Positions 24,327-33,054 of a stretch of 64,000 nucleotides of DNA are shown here, piece by piece. A program made the position numbers and the translations under genes. The notes under the pieces were generated by a model. It was not told the DNA's origin. It saw only the letters and a list, made by a program, of their open reading frames with translations, and ran no database searches. Origin of the DNA: Neotamlana sedimentorum. GTDB taxonomy: Bacteria > Bacteroidota > Bacteroidia > Flavobacteriales > Flavobacteriaceae. The first letter of the stretch is position 1. Every line of letters begins with the position of its first letter. Location of the stretch: NCBI RefSeq assembly GCF_000943565.1, contig NZ_JTDW01000003.1, positions 1-64,000 on the forward strand. Direction: 5' to 3'.

Positions 24327-24767
24327 TTAAAACCAGCCTTTTTTACCTATTTGGTACGTAGCATAAAACTCTTCATCAGATTTGGTTAAGTAAATAATAC
24401 CTTCAATTAAACCAATAAGTCCAATAATGGATGCACCAATACCACAGGTAATAACTGTTATAGCAAGCATAATAATACCTTCTTTACTGTAGCCTAAAAT
24501 AAATTTATGTACACCCAGAGAGCCAAAAATTATAGCCAAAACTCCTGCTAATACTTTTTTGTTTTCTCCAGTAACTTCGTTAAAGGTTTCTTTGGCGTTA
24601 TTTGCAAATTCTGTGGCTGTTTCTTTAGCATCATCTGCAAATTCTTTTGCTTTTTCTTTGGCCTCTTCTGCAAATTCTTCGGCTTTACCGGCAGCTTTTT
24701 TTGCGCCGTCTTTGGCATCACCTAACATTTCGTTTAGGTCATCGCTTAAATTTTTTTCATCAGACAT
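24327..24767 (-). CDS. TM2-domain protein with Ala/Lys/Glu-rich helical head
   Basis: A 146-residue membrane protein. Residues 10-70 are a repetitive amphipathic helix of ~11-residue units (DAKE/EEAKEKAKEF), reminiscent of LEA or apolipoprotein repeats. The C-terminal ~75 residues form a TM2 domain (LGVHKFILGYSKEG, two helices). Function unknown; the head could lie on a membrane or bind nucleic acid. It is separate from the ars operon (~97-base gap). Confidence 0.85.
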   Translation of the reverse strand: MSDEKNLSDDLNEMLGDAKDGAKKAAGKAEEFAEEAKEKAKEFADDAKETATEFANNAKETFNEVTGENKKVLAGVLAIIFGSLGVHKFILGYSKEGIIMLAITVITCGIGASIIGLIGLIEGIIYLTKSDEEFYATYQIGKKGWF

Positions 24768-24860
24768 GATTAGTGTATATTTTGTAATTGATTAATGTTT
24801 AAATTTAGTGAAAAAATTAGTTATACTAGTTTGTAGTTGTTCTTTTAATTTTGTTACAGC

Positions 24861-25625
24861 TTATCGAATAAATAACAGTATACCAGCAATGGCTGTAATT
24901 ATTAAAATAAACTTTCTGTAGTTTACATTCGAAATAAGTTTAACAATATAGGCTCCTGTAAAAAAACCTATAATGGCGGCGGGAATAAGTACCGAATTTA
25001 AAACCAATGTTTCAACAGTAACGGTTTTCCAAACAAAAATGTGAAAGGGTAGTTTAAACAGATTTATTATAAAAAATAACCAAGCTGCGGTACCAATAAA
25101 TTCATTTTTTTTAAATCGAATAGCTAAAAAATACACATTAGAAATGGGGCCTGCCAAATTACCAACCATTGTAGTAAAACCTGTTAAAAACCCCATGATG
25201 CCAGAGAAAAATTTATTGTTTGGCATATTGTTGTTTTGTAGCCGCTCTGTAAAAAGCATGATACCAACAGATATTAAAACGATGATTGCCATGAGCCGTT
25301 TAAAAACGATTTCGGAAATATCGTTACCAACCCAAACACCAACTAAAACGCCAACAATCATCCAGGGGATTAACTTTTTTATAATACTCCAATTGGCATG
25401 TTGGTTATAATAGGTTACGGCTAAAATATCTGCGACAATTAACATAGGAAGTAAAACTCCTGTCGAGGCTTTTTCGCCAAAAACAAAGGCCATAATTATT
25501 ACAATAAATATGCTAATGCCTTTTAATCCTGCTTTTGAAACGCCTAAAATAAACACGGCAAAACTAATTGCTAGCCATTGTAAAGTCGATAAATTATACG
25601 ATTCTAAAATTTCGATGTAAGTCAA
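24861..25625 (-). CDS. TSUP family (TauE/SafE) permease
   Basis: A 254-residue inner-membrane protein with about eight transmembrane helices and the family half-repeats (FILGVSKAGLKG near the N-terminus and GFLTGFTTMVGNLAGPISN in the middle). TSUP proteins export or import sulfite, sulfonates or other anions. The substrate cannot be read from sequence. It is monocistronic or the end of a transcript with the downstream acetyltransferase region. Confidence 0.9.
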   Translation of the reverse strand: MTYIEILESYNLSTLQWLAISFAVFILGVSKAGLKGISIFIVIIMAFVFGEKASTGVLLPMLIVADILAVTYYNQHANWSIIKKLIPWMIVGVLVGVWVGNDISEIVFKRLMAIIVLISVGIMLFTERLQNNNMPNNKFFSGIMGFLTGFTTMVGNLAGPISNVYFLAIRFKKNEFIGTAAWLFFIINLFKLPFHIFVWKTVTVETLVLNSVLIPAAIIGFFTGAYIVKLISNVNYRKFILIITAIAGILLFIR

Positions 25626-25657
25626 TATATGTTGTTTAAGAAAAAAATTAATATTGT

Positions 25658-26110
25658 TTAAAGTTGAAGCTTTAAACCTTCATGTGATGCCGTAAAACCT
25701 AATTTTTCGTAAAATTTTATGGCTTCGGGACGTTTTTTATCGGAGGTGAGTTGTATTAAAACAGCGCCTTGTTCTTTAGCGCGATTTATGGCCCATTTGA
25801 ACATGGTTTTTCCATAACCTTTACCGCGATATTCTTGTTTTATATGCACCGATTCTATTTGCACGCGCAAGCTTCCTAAGCGATTCAAATATTGCAAAAA
25901 GGTAAGTTGAAGTGTTCCTATTATTTCGTTTAACTCGTTAACTACAACCATAAGTTCTTGGTTTTTGTCTTCGTCTATCCTTTTAAAAGCGTCGGTATAA
26001 ACTTTGGGTAAAGGATTTTCGAAACGTTCGCGAGTTTTTCCCAATTTGTCATCGGCAAACATAGCAATTATTGAAGGTAAATCTTCTAAAGTAGCTTTTC
26101 TAAAAATCAT
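25658..26110 (-). CDS. GNAT acetyltransferase
   Basis: A 150-residue GNAT enzyme. The acetyl-CoA loop is QEYRGKGYGKTMF near residue 94, followed by AIKFYEKLGFTASHEGLKL at the C-terminus, as in the family of small aminoglycoside- or peptide-type acetyltransferases. Substrate unknown. It is part of a minus-strand cluster (TPR gene, GNAT, DUF4286, GNAT) with 24-base or smaller gaps. Confidence 0.9.
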   Translation of the reverse strand: MIFRKATLEDLPSIIAMFADDKLGKTRERFENPLPKVYTDAFKRIDEDKNQELMVVVNELNEIIGTLQLTFLQYLNRLGSLRVQIESVHIKQEYRGKGYGKTMFKWAINRAKEQGAVLIQLTSDKKRPEAIKFYEKLGFTASHEGLKLQL

Positions 26111-26134
26111 AGCTTTTATGATTGATTCTTATAT

Positions 26135-26479
26135 TTAATTTTGAGAAAATTTATTGGTGAAATTCACGGTAAATTCGTCTATTATTTCCAATTCGGTACG
26201 GAAGGCAAGCATTTTATCGGCGAACTTTCTTAACCCTTCACTACGCAATGTATCGGCATGTGAGTTGTAATAATCCTCTAGGTCTTCGCGCGAATTGGTA
26301 CGGTATTGCACCGAGTAGGTAACACCACCCATGTCTTCTGTTACTAATACTTTGGTTAGTGTTGCGTTAGTAAATTTTCCAGTAGCTAAAACTTGTGGAA
26401 TATGTTCCTGTTTCATCCAGTTTAACCACTCTTCGTGAATGCTTTCGTCTATGTTTGAGGTTACATTATATATGTACAT
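26135..26479 (-). CDS. DUF4286 family protein
   Basis: A 114-residue ferredoxin-like-fold protein of the DUF4286 family, typical of Bacteroidota (IYNVTSNIDESIHEEWLNWMK near the N-terminus is the family's start). Dimeric alpha/beta-barrel relatives include monooxygenase-like proteins. No function is known. It is packed 2 bases after the upstream GNAT gene. Confidence 0.85.
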   Translation of the reverse strand: MYIYNVTSNIDESIHEEWLNWMKQEHIPQVLATGKFTNATLTKVLVTEDMGGVTYSVQYRTNSREDLEDYYNSHADTLRSEGLRKFADKMLAFRTELEIIDEFTVNFTNKFSQN

Positions 26480-26481
26480 AA

Positions 26482-26994
26482 TTATAATTTTTTTGTAAAT
26501 AACTCAAGTTCTTTTCCGTCGTTAAACGGAATAATTATTTTTTTAAATACAAATCCTAATTTACTTAATAGCTTAATTGAATTTTTGTTTTCTGCTTGTA
26601 CAATGGCTAACAGCGCTTTTAAACCATGTTTGTTTTTAGCAAGTTTTATGACTTGCTCTGAAGCTTCAAAACCAAAACCTTTGCCTTCATATTCTGGTAA
26701 AAAGGCAAAACCTAAATCTACTTCTGGTAATTCTTCTCGTTTTATTAGTCCGCAAGTACCAATGGGTTTATGGTTTTCAGATTTTAAAAGCACCTTATAA
26801 AACCCAAAACCGTGGTTGTTATAACTTTGTAAATGCCCATTTTTTATGCGAATTTCGGCATCTTTTATGGTTTTAGTGTTTCTGTCTCCAATATATTTTA
26901 TCCAATTTGGGGAATTTACTAATTCTAGAAAAAATGGCGCGTCGTTTAAAGTAAATTTTTCTAGTATTAATCGTTCTGTTTCGGCTACTTTCAT
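26482..26994 (-). CDS. RimJ/RimL-type GNAT acetyltransferase
   Basis: A 170-residue acetyltransferase of the ribosomal-protein-type GNAT group. It begins ETERLILEKF, with the acetyl-CoA loop LPEYEGKGFGFEAS near residue 100 and the ending NSIKLLSKLGFVFKK. Substrate unknown. It starts 2 bases after the TPR gene stop and is probably cotranscribed. Confidence 0.9.
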   Translation of the reverse strand: MKVAETERLILEKFTLNDAPFFLELVNSPNWIKYIGDRNTKTIKDAEIRIKNGHLQSYNNHGFGFYKVLLKSENHKPIGTCGLIKREELPEVDLGFAFLPEYEGKGFGFEASEQVIKLAKNKHGLKALLAIVQAENKNSIKLLSKLGFVFKKIIIPFNDGKELELFTKKL

Positions 26995-26996
26995 CT

Positions 26997-28805
26997 TTAA
27001 TTTATAGCATCGCCACGCAAAGCCCTAAAGCGTTTTCGGGCATCGACAAAATAAATACTATCGGCATGATTAAATATAATTTGCTCGTATAGTTGTTTTG
27101 CTTTTTCTGGTAAGTTTAGTTCGGTTTCGTAAATCTTGGCTAAATAAAAATAAGCATCGTCTACCAAAATGCCGTCGCGATAGTTTTCAATTAACACTTC
27201 GTAATTTACTTTGGCCTTATTAAATTCTTTTTTAAGCTCAAATAGTTGGGCTTGTTTAAATAAAGTTTGAGCAATTATAGGTTCGGTTTTATGGGCTTCT
27301 AAAATGTTATCGAGTAGCTGTATGGCTTCGTCGTTTCGGTTTTGAAACGCTAACAAATCGGCTTTGGCATAAATTTTTAATGCGGTTTGTAGCGAATCTT
27401 CATATTTATTATCGGTAATAAGTAATTTTAAATTTAAGGCATCGTTTGCAATTAACTGCGAGGTGGACGATTTTAAAATTTTAAGCTGAGATTCTGCCCA
27501 TTTAAAGTCGCCTTTGTAATAACTTGTTTTAGCGACTTTAAACCGCGCTTCTTGCGATAAAGTACTGTTTTTTAAGTTGCGCTGAATTTGCGTATAATAA
27601 ATTAAGGCTTGATTAAATTTTTCTTGCAACACCAAAATATCGGCGAGTTCTAACTTAACTCTAGCCGATTGAAATTTAGACAAAGGCAATTCGAGCGTGG
27701 TTTTTAATAGACGTGAAGCTTCATTCGTGTCTTGTAAATAAAAAGCCAAAAAATGCGCATAGGCTATTTTTAAACTTAAAACTTCTTTTTCTTGAATTAC
27801 ATCTGTTTCAGCAATCATTGTGCTGTTGTTATTTTGAGATAATAATTCTAAATATTTAGCTTTTATTGCAGGATATGCTTTAGGTTGTGCTTCTTTAATT
27901 TCTAATTGAAGAAGTTCGTGGTGTGCTTGTAATTTGTCTTCATTAAATTGGGATATCTCAATAAGGTATTTGTAAATATCTTTAGCGATTTCAGTATTAT
28001 TTTCTCTAATGGCAATTTCAGCTAATTCTTTAATTCTGTCGGTTCCAATTGGTTCTCGTTTATAAATTGCCTTTTCTTGTATAAAAGCTTTTTCAAATTG
28101 TTTTTGTTTAATAAATAACCAACTTAAAAACTCGTTCCAAACTAATTGGGGCTGTTGCTGCATGTTTTTTAGCAGCATTTTTCTTAATAAAATATTATTA
28201 TCATTAAAAGGGTCTTCGCTAATAAAATCGTTTATGGCTCGTTTTACATCGCGTGCTAAAGCTGGGCGTTTTTCGACATAACTTAAATAGCTAGCAAACA
28301 TTTTTTCAATATTACCTTGTTCGCCATAAATTTGGGCTAATTGCAGGCTAAAATTATATTCTGGATTAATAATCATAGCCTTTTCGTAGGCTTCAATGGC
28401 TTCTTTTAATAAACTATGACTTTGAAAACTTCGGGCTACAGCATAAACATTACTGGCACGTTTATCTATGGCGCTTAAAGCTTCTTTATAATGTTTTTGT
28501 GCAGAAATAGTATCGTTTTTTAATTGAAAATTATAACCAAGTTCAACAATAAAAGCAGCGTATTTAATGCGTGTCATTAATTGGGTTAAAAAGGCTTCGG
28601 CTTCGTTGTACTGTTCTAATTGTTGGTGTGTAGATACTATTTGGTTAACAATTGTGATGTTTGATGGTGACTCTTTGTATAGTTTTTTATACTCAACTAA
28701 AGCTTTTTCGTATTCACCATTTTTAAAGTAGGCTTTGGCAATAACATCGTTTTGAGCAAAACCTAATGTTGTAATTAAAAGAAATAAGAAAACTAATAAT
28801 CTCAT
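26997..28805 (-). CDS. Periplasmic tetratricopeptide-repeat protein
   Basis: A 602-residue exported protein. The signal peptide ends LGFAQ (residue ~18), and most of the chain is TPR-like 34-residue helical pairs (KAYFKNGEYEKALVEYKKL, EAIEAYEKAMIINPEY, ALIYYTQIQRNLKN and others). The last repeats resemble BamD/Tol-Pal YbgF modules (DAYFYLAKIYETELNLPEKA). It probably serves as a scaffold in the periplasm. It is first in a cluster with GNAT and DUF4286 genes, whose link to it is unclear. Confidence 0.88.
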   Translation of the reverse strand: MRLLVFLFLLITTLGFAQNDVIAKAYFKNGEYEKALVEYKKLYKESPSNITIVNQIVSTHQQLEQYNEAEAFLTQLMTRIKYAAFIVELGYNFQLKNDTISAQKHYKEALSAIDKRASNVYAVARSFQSHSLLKEAIEAYEKAMIINPEYNFSLQLAQIYGEQGNIEKMFASYLSYVEKRPALARDVKRAINDFISEDPFNDNNILLRKMLLKNMQQQPQLVWNEFLSWLFIKQKQFEKAFIQEKAIYKREPIGTDRIKELAEIAIRENNTEIAKDIYKYLIEISQFNEDKLQAHHELLQLEIKEAQPKAYPAIKAKYLELLSQNNNSTMIAETDVIQEKEVLSLKIAYAHFLAFYLQDTNEASRLLKTTLELPLSKFQSARVKLELADILVLQEKFNQALIYYTQIQRNLKNSTLSQEARFKVAKTSYYKGDFKWAESQLKILKSSTSQLIANDALNLKLLITDNKYEDSLQTALKIYAKADLLAFQNRNDEAIQLLDNILEAHKTEPIIAQTLFKQAQLFELKKEFNKAKVNYEVLIENYRDGILVDDAYFYLAKIYETELNLPEKAKQLYEQIIFNHADSIYFVDARKRFRALRGDAIN

Positions 28806-28856
28806 AAGGTAAAGATAACAATTGTTGGTTTTACATACCGTTTAATTTACACTTTT

Positions 28857-28889
28857 AATAAAAAGTGCCCGATATGATATCGGGCACTT
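28857..28889 (-). terminator. Strong terminator, 13-bp perfect stem
   Basis: aagtgcccgatat (28863-28875) pairs exactly with 28877-28889. On the minus strand a TTTTTAT tract follows. It ends transcripts coming from serS or the small frame at 29132. The stretch 28890-29131 holds nothing else that I can support. Confidence 0.8.
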
Positions 28890-29131
28890 ACCAACCAAAA
28901 ATAATTTTCTATTAACGTTTCATTAATTGATAATCGATTGGGGACAGTCTTAAATTTCTATGGATTAAGAAATGACTATTTTGAAAAAAACTTGTGATTT
29001 TGTTTTAAGTCTATGTTTAAACTAAATAAAATGATGGATCTATTTTAAAACTAAAATGAAGCAGCATAAAATATGATAATGCGTTTTGGGTAAAAACGTT
29101 TAAACAAGATATAATAAAAATGAAGTAAGCC

Positions 29132-29254
29132 TTATTTACTTACTATAGCGGTTTTATTATCTTCAGATTTTACAATTTCGAAATCTGAAAACAACACTTT
29201 ACTTGCTACTACAGCGAGAGCAACTAAAAGTATTATGCGTTTTAAATTTTTCAT
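29132..29254 (-). CDS. Putative 40-residue membrane or secreted peptide
   Basis: An open frame of 41 codons on the minus strand, starting ATG. Residues 1-5 are basic (MKNLKR), 7-22 form a hydrophobic helix (IILLVALAVVASKVLF), and the tail is charged. It fits a signal-anchored small protein. It lies alone between serS (minus) and the terminator at 28857. No family is recognised; the composition is consistent with expression but conservation is untested. Confidence 0.45.
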   Translation of the reverse strand: MKNLKRIILLVALAVVASKVLFSDFEIVKSEDNKTAIVSK

Positions 29255-29399
29255 GGGTTAAGTAGGTTAACAGTTTTTGGTTAAGCTAACTTGATAAAAA
29301 TTTTAAAAAACACAAAGAAACACACAATAAAATCGTTAAACAACGATTATTTTGTGCGTTTCATCGATAAAAAATTGATTTTGTCTTAAGATACTAGAA

Positions 29400-30671
29400 C
29401 TAATCGATTATTTTAAAGCCAGTGTAAGGTTGTAAAACTTCTGGAATTTCTATACCATTTTCGGTTTGATAGTTTTCTAAAATACCAGCTAGTACTCTTG
29501 GTAATGCCAACGAACTACCGTTTAAAGTATGTGCTAATTCGTTTTTACCATCGCTATTTTTAAAACGTAACTTTAAGCGATTAGCTTGAAAAGTTTCGAA
29601 ATTTGAAACCGATGAAATTTCTAACCAACGGTCTTGCGCTGTCGAGAACACTTCAAAATCGTAAGTAAGGGCAGAGGTAAACCCTAAATCGCCACCACAT
29701 AAACGTAAAATGCGATATGGTAACTTTAATTCGTTTAAAATACCTTTTACATGTTCTACCATACCTGTTAAAGCATTGTATGAATTATTTGGATGTTCTA
29801 CACGAATAATTTCAACTTTATCGAATTGATGTAAACGGTTTAAACCACGAACGTGCGCACCATAACTTCCGGCTTCACGACGAAAACATGGTGTGTAACC
29901 GGTAATACCAATTGGTAAATCGGTTTCGTTTAAAACAACATCGCGAAACATATTGGTTCCTGGAACTTCTCCTGTTGGAATTAAATATAAATTGTCGCCA
30001 GCAACGTGATACATTTGCCCTTCTTTATCGGGTAATTGACCAGTGCCAAAACCTGAAGCTTCGTTTACCAAATGTGGTAATTGATATTCGGTGTAGCCCG
30101 CTTCTGTATTTTTATCTAAAAAATAAGCAATTAAAGCACGTTGTAATCGTGCGCCTTTTCCTTTGTAAACAGGAAAGCCAGCGCCTGTAATTTTATTACC
30201 AAGCTCAAAATCTATAATATCGTACTTTTTAGCAAGTTCCCAATGTGGCTCTGCTTTATCGTATAATTTTGGAATATCGCCAGCTTCAAAAACAACTTCG
30301 TTATCTTCATCTGAGTTTCCACTAGGCACAATCTCGTTGGGTACATTTGGTATTTTGTACAACAATTCGTTTAATGCTTCGGCTTTAGTGTTTAAAGCTT
30401 CAGTTAAGGTTTTAGAGGCTTCTTTAAGCTCCGAAGTTTTTTCTTTTAAAGTATTAGCTTCTTGCGCTTTCCCCGATTTGTATAAGTTTCCTATTTCTTT
30501 CGATAAAGAGTTCGATTCGGCTAAAGTATTATCTAATTGTGCTTGAATACTTCGGCGTTCTTCATCAAATGTTAAAACATCAGCTATCATTTGCGCAGCA
30601 TCAATGTTACGCTTTTTTAAACGCTCAATAATTAAATCTTTATTCTCTCTAATAAAAGGAACTTGTAACAT
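29400..30671 (-). CDS. serS: Seryl-tRNA synthetase
   Basis: A 423-residue class II synthetase that charges tRNA-Ser. The N-terminal coiled-coil arm covers ~30-105 (ERRSIQAQLDN and following heptads). The catalytic domain has motif 2 TPCFRREAGSYGAHVRGL near residue 260 and motif 3 LNGSSLALPRVLAGILEN near residue 384. Length and layout are standard. It appears to be a single transcription unit. Confidence 0.97.
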   Translation of the reverse strand: MLQVPFIRENKDLIIERLKKRNIDAAQMIADVLTFDEERRSIQAQLDNTLAESNSLSKEIGNLYKSGKAQEANTLKEKTSELKEASKTLTEALNTKAEALNELLYKIPNVPNEIVPSGNSDEDNEVVFEAGDIPKLYDKAEPHWELAKKYDIIDFELGNKITGAGFPVYKGKGARLQRALIAYFLDKNTEAGYTEYQLPHLVNEASGFGTGQLPDKEGQMYHVAGDNLYLIPTGEVPGTNMFRDVVLNETDLPIGITGYTPCFRREAGSYGAHVRGLNRLHQFDKVEIIRVEHPNNSYNALTGMVEHVKGILNELKLPYRILRLCGGDLGFTSALTYDFEVFSTAQDRWLEISSVSNFETFQANRLKLRFKNSDGKNELAHTLNGSSLALPRVLAGILENYQTENGIEIPEVLQPYTGFKIID

Positions 30672-30748
30672 GGGTTAAATTTTAAGTGACAAATTTAATG
30701 AAATACCCCAAGTAACGAAATATTTATGCTTTAGTTTATAAAGTAAAA

Positions 30749-32065
30749 TTATTTGGGTTTCGATGGTAAAATCCAATCGCTATGTTTTAAAGCTTGCCAC
30801 TCAACATTTGCTAAATCTACCTTAGGGTTTATAAACAATTTGTAGGGTTTGCGGTTTACACTAACGCGGCAAGTAACATATACTTCAATTTCTTGATTTT
30901 TTGCTTTAAAGTCCTGTTTTAAGTGTTGGGCGAATTGCCAAATAACATCTGGATTTATGGCTAATTTTCGCTTTTGTTTTTTGGTTAAATATTGGTTTAA
31001 ATTAATTCTTATGCGCTCGCCAGTGGTTTTATTTTCTATTTGATAAGAAATTATACCGCTTTTAGAACGTAGCATCATGCGCCACGATAGGCGATGGCCT
31101 TCTTCGGTCCAGAGCACATCGTCTTTAAAAAAGTGATGGCGTAATGGTAACCCAATTTGTACAATAAAATAAATTGAAAATAGTGCTATAAAAAAATTAT
31201 TGCTTTTTGGAATAATAATCTCATTTGAATTGTAAAGCGATTTTTTCTTTAAAAATAACTTTTGAATGGTTTCTGCTTCAAAGAAAAACAAGGTAAATGC
31301 TAAAGCTAAATACGGAAATATGCCAATTTGAAGCACAAACGAGTTGAACAAATGAAATATAATTGAAACTATAAAAATGAATTTTCTCGTGGGTTTAAAT
31401 AGCAATAAAGGAACCACTAAGCCATCAAATAAAATACCACCATAAGTTAAAAAATAATGAAACCACTTTTGTTGAAGCAAAGGGCCAACCAACGGGTAAT
31501 CTGCTTTTCCGCTCATTAAATTGGCAATAAAAGTGGTGTTTAACCAATCGGGGTAAAACTTAGCTACCGAAGCATAGGTGTAAACAATAAATAATTGCAA
31601 AACAATAACCCATTTGCACCATTGTGGCATGGCATTGCTTTTTATTTTAGGGTTTATTTTCGCGTCTATCGAGGCATATTTATGTGCTGGCATAAACACC
31701 ATAATACTGCTAATTAAAATTAACAAATAGTAATGGTTGTTGTACGAGGTTTTTTGCATTAAATAACTCGCCGTCCACATAAGTGTAAAGCTAATTATGG
31801 CTAAACGGTATTTGTAGCCTAACATTACTAGCAAGCCAAAAATGCCCATTAAGGCGTAGTAAAAATACATGCCGTTTCCGGGAAGTGGCTGTAACCATTC
31901 GAAACCAATAAATGAAAATGTAAACTTAGGCGTTACCAAATTTATTTTTACCCAACCGGTAAAAATGGCACCAACCGACTCTAAAAAACACAGTAAACCA
32001 AAACACATTCGGAAAATAACTAAAGCCGAATTATCGATGTGTTTAAATAAAAACGATTTAAGCAT
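30749..32065 (-). CDS. HTTM-domain (vitamin K-dependent gamma-carboxylase-like) membrane protein
   Basis: A 438-residue membrane protein whose N-terminal ~290 residues contain several hydrophobic helices of the HTTM type (horizontally transferred transmembrane domain; KHIDNSALVIFRMCFGLLCF at the start). A soluble C-terminal part follows that includes LPLRHHFFKDDVLWTEEGHRLSWRMMLR. Bacterial relatives resemble gamma-carboxylases but their substrates are unknown. The start overlaps the end of ribF by 8 bases on the same strand. Confidence 0.88.
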   Translation of the reverse strand: MLKSFLFKHIDNSALVIFRMCFGLLCFLESVGAIFTGWVKINLVTPKFTFSFIGFEWLQPLPGNGMYFYYALMGIFGLLVMLGYKYRLAIISFTLMWTASYLMQKTSYNNHYYLLILISSIMVFMPAHKYASIDAKINPKIKSNAMPQWCKWVIVLQLFIVYTYASVAKFYPDWLNTTFIANLMSGKADYPLVGPLLQQKWFHYFLTYGGILFDGLVVPLLLFKPTRKFIFIVSIIFHLFNSFVLQIGIFPYLALAFTLFFFEAETIQKLFLKKKSLYNSNEIIIPKSNNFFIALFSIYFIVQIGLPLRHHFFKDDVLWTEEGHRLSWRMMLRSKSGIISYQIENKTTGERIRINLNQYLTKKQKRKLAINPDVIWQFAQHLKQDFKAKNQEIEVYVTCRVSVNRKPYKLFINPKVDLANVEWQALKHSDWILPSKPK

Positions 32066-32993
32066 TTTGAGCTGCTATAAATTGTAACGAGGTTTCTTTA
32101 TCTTTTTTTAATTGCTGTGTTAAGGCTTCAACCGATTCAAATTTTTGTTCATCGCGAATGCGCTTTAACAGTTCAATTTGTAGGTTTTTGTTGTAAATAT
32201 CGTTGTTGAAATTAAAAAAATGTACTTCAATAGTTTGGGTGTTTCCGTTTACAGTTGGGTTTACTCCAATATTCATCATACCATAAACTGTAGTATTTTC
32301 AATGACAGATTTTACAACATACGAACCTTGTTTTGGTATAATTTTATAGTCTTCAGAAATTAAAATATTCGCGGTTGGGAAATTTATGGTTTTTCCCAAT
32401 CCTTTTCCTTTTGTTACTGTGCCGTTAAGCATAAAATTATAACCTAAATAATTATTTGCCGTAGTAATATCACCTTCAATAAGTGCTTTTCTAATTTTTG
32501 TAGAACTTACCGAAACATCGTCAATATCTTGTGCTGCTATTTCTTCCACTGCAAATCCGTAAGTTTCTCCAAATACTTTTAAGTTATTAATATCGGCATT
32601 TCGGTTGCGACCAAAGCGATGATCGTAACCAATAATTACTTTTTTAGCATTTAATTTATCAACTAAAATTTGTTTTACAAACTCTTCGGCCGATAAACGT
32701 GAGAATTCTTTAGTAAAGGTTTTAATTAATAAAAAGTCTAAGCCTAAACTATTTAAAATAGTATAACGCTCGTTTATGGTGTTTATTAATTTAATATTCG
32801 ATTCTTTTTGCAATACCATTCTGGGATGCGGGAAAAAGGTAAGTACTACCGATTTTAAACCTTCCAATTTTGAGGTGTTTACAAGTTGCTTTATAATTTT
32901 TTGATGCCCAATATGTACGCCATCAAAAGTGCCAATGGTAACCACCGAAGGTTGATTAATTGAATATTTTTCTATATTTTTAGTTTGACTCAC
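32058..32993 (-). CDS. ribF: Bifunctional riboflavin kinase / FAD synthetase
   Basis: A 311-residue cytosolic enzyme making FMN and FAD from riboflavin. The N-terminal adenylyltransferase half has GTFDGVHIGHQK at 17-28 and SSTKIRKALIEGD. The C-terminal flavokinase half has GTVTKGKGLGKTINFPTANI and NIGVNPTV. The length is typical. It is divergent from the secreted protease gene at 33055 and coupled to the HTTM gene. Confidence 0.96.
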   Translation of the reverse strand: MSQTKNIEKYSINQPSVVTIGTFDGVHIGHQKIIKQLVNTSKLEGLKSVVLTFFPHPRMVLQKESNIKLINTINERYTILNSLGLDFLLIKTFTKEFSRLSAEEFVKQILVDKLNAKKVIIGYDHRFGRNRNADINNLKVFGETYGFAVEEIAAQDIDDVSVSSTKIRKALIEGDITTANNYLGYNFMLNGTVTKGKGLGKTINFPTANILISEDYKIIPKQGSYVVKSVIENTTVYGMMNIGVNPTVNGNTQTIEVHFFNFNNDIYNKNLQIELLKRIRDEQKFESVEALTQQLKKDKETSLQFIAAQNA

Positions 32994-33054
32994 TTGGTTT
33001 AAAAGTCAATTATATTAAGATTTATTATATTTGGAGTAATTAATAGCCCCAACC

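Noticed and set aside
24559-24795. Plus-strand frame opposite the TM2 protein
   Set aside because: Low-complexity mirror of the Ala/Lys/Glu repeats in the real gene.
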